Of a DNA stretch of 9,438 nucleotides, positions 1 through 6,195 are shown one piece after another. This DNA is from CAZKUN01 sp964555935 (GTDB lineage: Bacteria; Armatimonadota; Zipacnadia; Zipacnadales; VGFC01), in contig CAZKUN010000318.1 of NCBI GenBank assembly GCA_964555935.1, positions 1 to 9,438 on the forward strand. Reading direction: 5' to 3'. Numbering within the stretch: position 1 is the stretch's first letter; the number at the start of each line of letters is the position of its first letter. A program made the translations under genes and the position numbers. Below the pieces are notes generated by a model, which saw nothing but the letters and a program-made list of their open reading frames with translations, did not search any database and had not been told where the DNA came from.

Positions 1-955
1 ACGCTGCAGGCCTCCGTCATCACAGAGCTCCTGCGGGCGGTCCACGCCATGTGGGAGCCAGGGCCGGCCGGGATTGAGGAGCCGCTGCGTCGGTCGCTCG
101 ACGCCGAGGCCATCGATGACTGCGGCGCTCAGCTCGCCAGAGCGCCGATCGGCAGTACCGACGACCTGCTTGCCGTAGCTGACGGGCTAGGGATCGTGTC
201 GCAGGCCAAGGGGTTGCAGTTGGCGACGGATGGGCTCACCCGGGAGCTGCGCGGGACGGTCTCGGATGATTCGCTCGTGCGATCCGCCACCATCGCAGCG
301 NNNNNNNNNNAACCGCCACGTCCTCCAGGCCGCCCGCGACCGGCTGCGACTCATCACTCCCGGCGCGGAGTCGTCGGGAGGGCTGTCGACTGACGCGATC
401 GCGTGGGCGCACACCATGGAGCGCGCGGCGTCAGCCAACCTGGCGTATTTCCGGTCGGTCTCAATCGAGGAAATGGCCAAGGCGATGGGGCTGTCGGTCG
501 AGGCGGTAACTGCCACGATGGGATCGCGCGATCTCACGTTCGTGCTCGCCCAAGCAAGCATGACCGCGCTTCCCGACCTCCAAGACGCGCTTCCCCCCGG
601 TGATGCAGGTGATGTTGCTGCCCTTGGCACGTCGATCGGCGTCTATGCGCAGACCTCGGCGCTGATCGCGAAGGCGTACTCGCTCAAGCTCATCATTGAC
701 GAGAGGGGCGACATCCGAGGTGTTGAGGACACGGCGAGCCTGGACCGTCTCGTAGAAATCGCCGCATCGAGCGCGAGGGCGAACATTGCGGCGGCGCGCG
801 AGGCGGGGCTTAAGACGACCGTGCCGTCGTTCTACTATATCGCGGCCCGCACATACTCCGACGGTTCCGTAGACGAGAAGGTCGAGGCGCTGCAAGCGTA
901 TTGGCAGGCCAGTCTGTACGCCCGGGTCGGAACGCTTGTCGAGCAGGCCCGCTAG
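1..955 (+). CDS. Unidentified helical protein, 5'-partial and interrupted by a gap
   Basis: Frame 1 is open from the window edge to the gap (100 residues). After the gap the reading continues in frame 2 for 214 residues to a TAG at 953-955. The frame change is explained if the true gap length is a multiple of three, since 10 N is a placeholder. The product is therefore at least about 314 residues and has no start in view. It is rich in Ala, Leu, Asp and Glu, predicted mainly helical, with a single visible Cys and no clear membrane segment. Recognisable stretches are SIEEMAKAMGLSVEAVTATM, which looks a little like a small helix-turn-helix or packing repeat, and a C-terminal PSFYYIAARTYSDGSVDEK followed by a helix ending AYWQASLYARVGTLVEQAR. 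I do not recognise the family. It could be a periplasmic or cytosolic accessory protein, and its signal peptide, if any, lies outside the window. That it is a gene is fairly sure; its function is unknown. Confidence 0.7.
301..310. other. Scaffold gap (10 N)
   Basis: Ten N characters interrupt the first gene. The coding frame moves from frame 1 to frame 2 across them, so the literal length of 10 is not the true distance. Confidence 0.97.
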
Positions 956-2382
956 TCCTCGAGTGGCGGCAAGCTGTTTTGACTGAGTCCGGAACGTGTT
1001 GGCGCGCCCTCGACCAATCCCACGCCCACCGATCCACACGTCACGGGCGCCATTTCCGCGATGTGAGTCGCGAGGTGGTCGCTCAGTTCAGCAGCGACGT
1101 CACGGTGATCGGCGAGGACGTTGGTCAGTTCCTCCGGATCGGCCTCAAGGTCATACAACTCGTGAGTCGGCTTCCGGTCGGGTGGCAACTCCGTCCACGG
1201 GCGGATGTAGTTCCATTTGGCGGTGCGGACGCTCGCGTAATGCCCAAAGGCTGTAACGATGACGTCGCTCGGCGCGGGCGCGTCGCCCTCGACCATCGGC
1301 CAGATGTTCGTGCCCAGCACTCGCTCCGGTGGATCGACTCCCAGGACCCCCAGCGCTGTCGGCATGATGTCGTGGTGCTGCACGAAGCCGCTGATCCTCT
1401 CCCCCGCTCCGATGCCGTGAGGATGGCGGATGAACAGCGGAAGCTGCGTGCACTGGTTGCGCAGCCGGTCCTCGCCCTTGTGGATCTGCCCTTGCTCGCC
1501 CATCATGCAGCCGTGGTCGCTCGTCACGATGAGCAGCGTGTCATCCATGACGCCCTTCGCCTGCAGCGTGTCAATAAGGCGCCCGATCCACCGATCCACC
1601 AGCGTCACCTCGCCGGCGTAGGCGGCTTCGATGCGGCGGAGCTGCTCCTCGCCCGTGCTGCCAGGGGCATAGCGAGGGATGCAGCCCTCGAGTCCGCTGA
1701 AGTCGGGGTCATAGAGCCGCGCGTCCTCGACGGGTGGATCCCACGGCTCGTGCGGGTCGAAACAGTCGACATACAGGAAGAACGGGTTGTCGAGAGTGTA
1801 ATTCTCGACCCACGCCGCCGCATGAGACATCACCTGGGCGACGGACGTGTCGTCTTCGGTCTCCCAGCCCATTCGGTTGGCGAGGTGCTGGATGACCCAG
1901 TGGCGCCGCTTGAAGCGCGTGGCGTCCGCCCCCGTCTGAGCGAACAACTCCGCGATCGCTTCCTCATCACGAAGCGCCCAAGGGTCGTCCTCCTGGCCGC
2001 GAACAAAGTGCCAGTGCTCGAAGCCTCGGTGGAAGTTCTTACCGGGCTTCATTACATGGTAGACATCCGTCACGTACGCCGAGACATAATCGCGCGCCTG
2101 CAGGCACTCGGCGAGCGTCACGTCCTCCTCGAACAGCGGATGCCAGCCGGCGAGTTGAACCATATCGCTCGGCTGGGCCAAGTACTTGAACGGGAAGACG
2201 GGGCGGCCGGTCAACAAGCTGCGGCGAGCCGGCAGCGTCGGCAGGCCCTCCGCGAAGGCGTCCTCAAACGTCGCGCTTTCGGTGGCCAGCTTGTCCAGGT
2301 TCGGGGTCTTTACGCGGGCGTTTCCGTAGGCGCCGATGTAGTCCCAACGGAGCGTGTCGCTGACGATAATGACGAGATTCAT
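952..2382 (-). CDS. Sulfatase-superfamily hydrolase with Thr at the nucleophile position
   Basis: A 476-residue protein of the alkaline phosphatase/sulfatase superfamily, of normal length for the family. The N-terminal beta strand MNLVIIVSDTLRWDYIGAYG carries the metal ligand Asp9. The usual second Asp is Thr10. The signature C/S-x-P-x-R is present as TLPAR (residues 49-53) followed by RSLLTGR, so the residue normally converted to formylglycine is Thr49 (codon ACG at 2238-2236). Further family marks are DPHEPW (209-214), SDHG (288-291, metal-binding Asp and His), HKG (301-303) and the C-terminal LYDLEADPEELTNV (409-422). There is no signal peptide, so the enzyme is probably cytosolic. It is third in a run behind ktrB and ktrA, 41 bp after ktrA, with a G-rich stretch (GGGGGG) just upstream of its ATG. 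Its TAG shares CTAG with the stop of the convergent gene. Known family behaviour: fGly sulfatases need Cys or Ser; Thr nucleophiles occur in phosphodiesterase and phosphotransferase branches. Inference: a phosphodiester, phosphonate or similar hydrolase rather than a true sulfatase. The substrate is unknown. Confidence 0.9.
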   Translation of the reverse strand: MNLVIIVSDTLRWDYIGAYGNARVKTPNLDKLATESATFEDAFAEGLPTLPARRSLLTGRPVFPFKYLAQPSDMVQLAGWHPLFEEDVTLAECLQARDYVSAYVTDVYHVMKPGKNFHRGFEHWHFVRGQEDDPWALRDEEAIAELFAQTGADATRFKRRHWVIQHLANRMGWETEDDTSVAQVMSHAAAWVENYTLDNPFFLYVDCFDPHEPWDPPVEDARLYDPDFSGLEGCIPRYAPGSTGEEQLRRIEAAYAGEVTLVDRWIGRLIDTLQAKGVMDDTLLIVTSDHGCMMGEQGQIHKGEDRLRNQCTQLPLFIRHPHGIGAGERISGFVQHHDIMPTALGVLGVDPPERVLGTNIWPMVEGDAPAPSDVIVTAFGHYASVRTAKWNYIRPWTELPPDRKPTHELYDLEADPEELTNVLADHRDVAAELSDHLATHIAEMAPVTCGSVGVGLVEGAPTRSGLSQNSLPPLED

Positions 2383-2423
2383 GTCTGCCCCCCAGGCGTG
2401 TCCGGCCGACGGTTTGCGCGGAT

Positions 2424-3089
2424 CTATTCTTCCATCTCGGCGACGATCCCGATCTGCTCCTCGGAGCCGACGACATACAGCAGGTCGCCCTTCTGCACGA
2501 CATAGTCGGGCGAGGGGACTTGGGCTGGGTCTTTCTTGTCGGCTCGCGCGCCACAGACAGCCACCACCGTGATGCCGTAACGCTGCCGGACCTCGAGTTC
2601 GGCCAGCGTCTTGCCAAAGAATCGTGCCGGCGCCTCGACGAGCGCGAAATCGATGTCGCCCTCAAGCTCGACGTGATCGACCACGTGCGGCGATATCATG
2701 CTGCGCACGAGTCGGGCGGCGATGTCTTCCTCGGGGTAGATGACGCCCTTCGCGCCGACCAGGTCGAGGATTCGCGCTTGGAGATCGTTCGACGCGCGGG
2801 CAATCACGGTGCGGGCGCCGAGTTGCTTGAGCAGCGCGGTGACGAGGATGCTGGCCTCGATATCGCGGCCGATCGCGACGACGATCGCGTCGAACTCGGG
2901 GATGTGCAGCTCGGCGAGTTCGGGTTCATCAGCCGCATCCATGCAGATGGCCGTGCTGACGACGCGTTTCATGTCGTCGACCTTCTCCGGGTCGCTGTCG
3001 ATCGCCACGACCTCAGCGCCGCGCTGGTATAGGCCAGCGGCAACCCGAGCCCCAAACCGACCCAGTCCTATGACCGCGAACTGTTTCAT
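2424..3089 (-). CDS. ktrA: KtrA-type K+ uptake regulator (TrkA-N/RCK, TrkA-C)
   Basis: A 221-residue cytosolic regulatory subunit of a Ktr potassium uptake system, matching the usual length of about 220. The Rossmann RCK_N domain (about 1-130) has the dinucleotide loop GLGRFG (8-13) and the acidic strand end AIDSDP with Asp31, which favours NAD(H) or adenine nucleotide binding. The strand DAIVVAIGRDIEAS (67-80) and TVIARASND (94-102) are typical of the family. An RCK_C domain (about 135-221) ends with VVQKGDLLYVVGSEEQI. In characterised systems such octameric rings bind ATP, ADP or NADH and gate the KtrB dimer. The gene starts 33 bp after the ktrB stop in the same direction, with GAGG about 10 bases before its ATG, so the two are very likely cotranscribed. 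KtrC or a single-RCK TrkA paralogue is the alternative name; the pairing with a TrkH/KtrB-like subunit supports KtrA. Confidence 0.95.
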   Translation of the reverse strand: MKQFAVIGLGRFGARVAAGLYQRGAEVVAIDSDPEKVDDMKRVVSTAICMDAADEPELAELHIPEFDAIVVAIGRDIEASILVTALLKQLGARTVIARASNDLQARILDLVGAKGVIYPEEDIAARLVRSMISPHVVDHVELEGDIDFALVEAPARFFGKTLAELEVRQRYGITVVAVCGARADKKDPAQVPSPDYVVQKGDLLYVVGSEEQIGIVAEMEE

Positions 3090-3122
3090 GATACCGTGCC
3101 CTCGGTAGTCCGAAATTGTGCG

Positions 3123-4859
3123 CTACCCGACCATGATATGGTCTTCGGGGTAGCGGACCGACCTGCGCTTGCTCTCCTTGGCGATGGCCAGAGCCAGAGA
3201 CAAGGGTCCAACCCGCCCCGCGAACATCAGCGCGGCGATAATGGCTTTGCCGACGCGACTTAGACCGGCCGTGACGCCAGTGCTTAAACCGACCGTGCCG
3301 ATGGCTGAGGTGACCTCAAACAGCGCGTCCTGGAGCGTAATGGTCTCCGACGCGCAAAGGAGCAGCGTTCCGGCGATGATTCCCGCCCCGAACAGCGCCG
3401 CGACCGCGACGGCTCGATGCCGAACTTCCCCCGGGATCTCGCGTCCGAAGCACGGGACGTGCTCTCTGCCGAGGATCATCGAGCGTGCGGTAAGCCACAG
3501 CGTCGCGGCAGTGGTCGTCTTCATGCCGCCACCCGTTGACCCAGGCGACGCGCCGATGGCCATGAGGAGGATGAAAACGAGCAGCGTCGCGGGTCCCAGC
3601 TTGCTTATGGCCAGCGTGTCGAATCCAGCCGTGCGGGTCGTCATGCTCTGGAACCCAGCGCCCCAAAGCCGCTCGCCGGCCGAGAGCCCCACGAGCGCTC
3701 CGTGCCACTCCAGCAGCAGAAACGAGACGAACCCGATCCCAAGCAACCACGCGCTGGTTACGAGGACGAGCTTCGTGTGAAGTTCAAGCGGATGCCGCAG
3801 GCCTTGGCGCTTCAGCCTCACGCGCCGCCAAATCGCCTGCACCACGGGGAATCCGATGCCACCGACGATTACCAGCGCGCTGATGATGATGTTGATCGCC
3901 GGATCCGCGAGATAGCCTTCGAGACTATCTGAGAACAAACTGAAGCCCGCGTTGCAGAACGCAGAAACACTGTGGAAGACGCTCAGGAACACGTCGCCCC
4001 ACGCGCTGCCGGTCGTGCCCCGGAATCGCAACCACAGGGCCGTCGCGCCGACCAGTTCGGCCGACAGCGCGAACAGCACGAGCCCTCGCAACGCGCCCCG
4101 GATGCCGTGATTCTCGCCCCGCGTGACCAGGTCACCCACGATCATCCTGCGTCGGACCGATAGCCCGCGCCGGCGGACCAGATCGAACAGGGCGGCGAAG
4201 GTCATGATCCCCAACCCGCCCAGCTGAATCAGTCCTATGATAACGAGCTTGCCGAACAGAGAGAAGCCGGTGGAAGTGTCCTTGACGATCAGGCCGGTAA
4301 CGCACGTCGCGGAGGTCGCTGTGAACAGCCCATCCAGCGGCAGGAGCGGCGGTTCATGAACGGGGGTCGCCTGCGGCAGCGTCAGCAGGGCCCAACCCGC
4401 CAGGATCGCGAGGGCGAAGCTCCCGACCGTCGCATGGACGGGGCGCAGGTTGTGGAGCTGGATCTCGTATCCGCCCGTCGGGCCGCCTCTGACAACTCGC
4501 TTCACGACCGACAGGATGATGTAGGCGCGACACACGAGACCGAGCGCCGCGCTAACCGGCACGTCCAGAACGCCCACAGCCGCCAGAATCCCTGTCAGCG
4601 CAGCTGCGGCGGCCAGGGCCGACGCGGTAGTGATCCCGATGTCCCTCGGCAGATCCGCATCGACCATTCGTCGGCGGAGCGCGGCGGCGTAGGCGAGGAG
4701 CAGCCGGGCATCGACGAACCGCATCACCCACCCGAGCGGGCGCTGCTCGAGGATCAGCACTCCTCCGAGCAGCACAACCGTCGCCGCCAACGCGCCGTAG
4801 GGCCAGAGCGGCGCGGGATTTGGGACAGTTCGATCGCGCTCAGGCGCACCCGATTCCAT
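3123..4859 (-). CDS. ktrB: KtrB/TrkH-family K+ translocating subunit with N-terminal extension
   Basis: A membrane K+ translocator of 578 residues from the chosen ATG. The four pore-loop repeats of the SKT superfamily are visible with their selectivity-filter glycines: TSATCVTGLIV (182-192, Gly189), SAFCNAGFS (299-307, Gly305), MTTRTAGF (406-413, Gly412) and TSAIGTVGLS (517-526, Gly524). The conserved GASPGSTGGGMKTTT loop lies at 436-450. The TrkH-like core begins near residue 139. The preceding 138 residues add about three hydrophobic segments (about 19-38, 79-97 and 99-118), making the protein longer than classical KtrB (about 450). The frame is open upstream to 5126, but a promoter at 4869-4897 sits inside that longer frame and the divergent gene starts at 4975, so ATG 4859 is preferred. 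No Shine-Dalgarno is seen at that ATG, consistent with a leaderless start. It heads the run with ktrA. TrkH is an alternative name. Confidence 0.93.
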   Translation of the reverse strand: MESGAPERDRTVPNPAPLWPYGALAATVVLLGGVLILEQRPLGWVMRFVDARLLLAYAAALRRRMVDADLPRDIGITTASALAAAAALTGILAAVGVLDVPVSAALGLVCRAYIILSVVKRVVRGGPTGGYEIQLHNLRPVHATVGSFALAILAGWALLTLPQATPVHEPPLLPLDGLFTATSATCVTGLIVKDTSTGFSLFGKLVIIGLIQLGGLGIMTFAALFDLVRRRGLSVRRRMIVGDLVTRGENHGIRGALRGLVLFALSAELVGATALWLRFRGTTGSAWGDVFLSVFHSVSAFCNAGFSLFSDSLEGYLADPAINIIISALVIVGGIGFPVVQAIWRRVRLKRQGLRHPLELHTKLVLVTSAWLLGIGFVSFLLLEWHGALVGLSAGERLWGAGFQSMTTRTAGFDTLAISKLGPATLLVFILLMAIGASPGSTGGGMKTTTAATLWLTARSMILGREHVPCFGREIPGEVRHRAVAVAALFGAGIIAGTLLLCASETITLQDALFEVTSAIGTVGLSTGVTAGLSRVGKAIIAALMFAGRVGPLSLALAIAKESKRRSVRYPEDHIMVG

Positions 4860-4868
4860 AACCAGGCG

Positions 4869-4897
4869 AGCATACTTCCGCGTCTCTGCATTGTCAA
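4869..4897 (-). promoter_or_regulatory. Sigma70-like promoter of ktrB
   Basis: On the minus strand, TTGACA (4897-4892, a perfect -35) is followed by exactly 17 bases and TATGCT (4874-4869, 4 of 6 consensus -10). Only 9 bases separate the -10 from the ktrB ATG, so the expected start of transcription falls within a few bases of, or on, the initiation codon. The position also argues against starting KtrB further upstream. Confidence 0.72.
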
Positions 4898-4949
4898 GCG
4901 CCCGGCATTCTGTGAAGCGTTTGTGGAGCAGGGAGGACGGCGCGCGAGC

Positions 4950-4965
4950 AGTGACGTTGTTCACT
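4950..4965. promoter_or_regulatory. CRP/FNR-like dyad (AGTGA-N6-TCACT)
   Basis: The intergenic region between the divergent ktrB and permease genes holds AGTGACGTTGTTCACT, two perfect 5-base arms around 6 bases. This matches the GTGA-N6-TCAC core of CRP/FNR-family operators. It lies 10 bases upstream of the first possible permease ATG and about 90 bases upstream of the predicted ktrB transcription start. Binding by a regulator is inference, since a short dyad can arise by chance. Confidence 0.35.
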
Positions 4966-4974
4966 TGATAGCAG

Positions 4975-6195
4975 ATGCCTAATGCCCGCATGTATGGCGG
5001 AAAGGCTGGCTTGCACTTGGACCCAGACGTCAGCTTGAACGACATTGTGAACGTGTTCGAATGTTGCGTCCTCAACTGGGAGGCGTTCAGCATCATGCTG
5101 CCGGCATTTGTCATGGCCGGCGCCATTACCGTTTTCGTGCCCCCGCCGGTCTTGCTGAAGTTCTTCGGCGCGTCGGCGAAACGGTCTGTCGCCTACTCCA
5201 CAGCGGCGATATCAGGCTTCTTCCTGTCCGTGTGCTCGTGCAACATCGTGCCGTTGTTTATCAGCATCTATCGGCGCGGAGCGGGACTTGGGCCGGCGAT
5301 CACGTTCCTGTATGCGGGGCCGGCCATCAACCTGGTGAGTCTCATTTTCGTATACCAGGTTATCGGGTGGCGGCTTGGGTTCTGGCGACTGGTCGGCGTG
5401 CCGGTCATCGCCGTCGTGATTGGCATCATGATGGCGTTCGTCTTCCGGCGTGAAGAGGCCGCGCGTGAGAAAGAAGCTCAGGCCGCGGCTGCGCTTTCGG
5501 TCCATACCCACCCGACCAAACGCATCGTGACGCTTTTTGCTCTGCTTTTCGCGATGATGATCATCGGCAGCATCAAGCAGACTGAGATCTCCCTCCTGAC
5601 GTGGCCCATCAAGATCGCGGTCATGGTCGGGATCGCGGGTCTGACAGCATTCCTCTCGTGGAAGTGGTTCGATGTGGAGGAGTTGAAGGACTGGGGCATG
5701 GAGACATGGAAACTCGTCCGCGTCATCGTGCCGGTCCTGATAGTCAGCGTGCTGATCATCGGCTACATCGCCACCGCCGTGAAGCTTACCACGCTGCAGA
5801 AGCTTGGGATCACGAGTTCGACGGGTGACAACATCTGGTCGGCGCTGATCGTGGCGACGTTCGGCTCGTTCATGTATTTCCCGATCCTCTCCGAGGTGGC
5901 GTTCACGAAGGCGTTCCTGAAGATGAACGACTTGGAGACGGGGCTGGCGCTGATCTTGCTGCTGACGGGATCGGGGTTGAGCCTGCCGGGCATGTACCTG
6001 ATCGCCAGGGCGATCGGCGTCAAGAAGGTCGCGGTCTATGTGGGCGTGCTCATCCTGCTCACGGCCGTTGCAGGGCTGCTGTTTGGCAAGTACATTGGCG
6101 ATTTCGTCTGTCCATGCGTTTCAGATAAGCCCGATCCATTCCCGTTGTGGCTCTGGCTGAACCAGGCGGTGAATCCAGATGGGGCGTCCAAGTAA
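4975..6195 (+). CDS. UPF0718/DUF318-family permease with CxC motif
   Basis: A polytopic inner-membrane protein of 406 residues from the first ATG, with about 9-10 hydrophobic segments in two halves joined by a charged cytosolic loop (about 158-182). The family hallmark is at 81-103: GFFLSVCSCNIVPLFISIYR with Cys87-x-Cys89, then RRGAGLGPAITFLYAGPAIN. The second half repeats the pattern at 296-310 (FGSFMYFPILSEVAF) and 329-338 (LLTGSGLSLP). A further CPC (379-381) lies near the C-terminus and CC at 30-31. This family includes ArsP-like organoarsenical permeases and many uncharacterised members often found next to small redox-active thioredoxin-like proteins, as here. The substrate is unknown. 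The start is uncertain: ATG 4975 and ATG 4990 lack a Shine-Dalgarno, whereas TTG 5011 follows GGAAAGG with a 5-base spacer. The last 17 bases overlap the next gene, implying translational coupling. Confidence 0.88.
   Translation: MPNARMYGGKAGLHLDPDVSLNDIVNVFECCVLNWEAFSIMLPAFVMAGAITVFVPPPVLLKFFGASAKRSVAYSTAAISGFFLSVCSCNIVPLFISIYRRGAGLGPAITFLYAGPAINLVSLIFVYQVIGWRLGFWRLVGVPVIAVVIGIMMAFVFRREEAAREKEAQAAAALSVHTHPTKRIVTLFALLFAMMIIGSIKQTEISLLTWPIKIAVMVGIAGLTAFLSWKWFDVEELKDWGMETWKLVRVIVPVLIVSVLIIGYIATAVKLTTLQKLGITSSTGDNIWSALIVATFGSFMYFPILSEVAFTKAFLKMNDLETGLALILLLTGSGLSLPGMYLIARAIGVKKVAVYVGVLILLTAVAGLLFGKYIGDFVCPCVSDKPDPFPLWLWLNQAVNPDGASK
4999..5005 (+). promoter_or_regulatory. Possible ribosome binding site for a TTG start of the permease
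   Basis: GGAAAGG lies five bases before an in-frame TTG at 5011. No comparable purine-rich site precedes ATG 4975 or ATG 4990. Using TTG 5011 would remove 12 residues that look unstructured and precede the first membrane segment. Confidence 0.35.

Noticed and set aside
301..310. Genuine frameshift in the first gene
   Set aside because: The frame change coincides exactly with a run of N of conventional placeholder length, so assembly is the simpler explanation. The same holds for secF at 7618-7627.
1055..1074. Short CGCGA/TCGCG inverted repeat
   Set aside because: It lies inside the hydrolase coding sequence. Such short GC palindromes are expected by chance here.
901..2505. Long open frame (534 codons) on the plus strand opposite the hydrolase gene
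   Set aside because: It is antisense to a gene with clear family motifs. Its translation is rich in Arg, Val and Asp without recognisable motifs, as expected for an antisense shadow in GC-rich DNA.
2520..3108. Plus-strand open frames opposite ktrA
   Set aside because: ktrA has an intact Rossmann motif and the expected length. The opposite frames show no family features.
3169..3780. Plus-strand 203-codon frame opposite ktrB
   Set aside because: It lies over conserved pore-loop coding sequence on the other strand. Its composition is Ser/Pro/Ala-rich and looks like a shadow.
4356..4982. Plus-strand 208-codon frame leading into the permease start
   Set aside because: It overlaps the KtrB N-terminus and the ktrB promoter. 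The translation is Arg/Gln/His-rich with no recognisable domain.
4860..5126. N-terminal 89-residue extension of KtrB in the same frame
   Set aside because: It would run through the divergent intergenic region, the promoter and the start of the permease. The extra residues have no family similarity.
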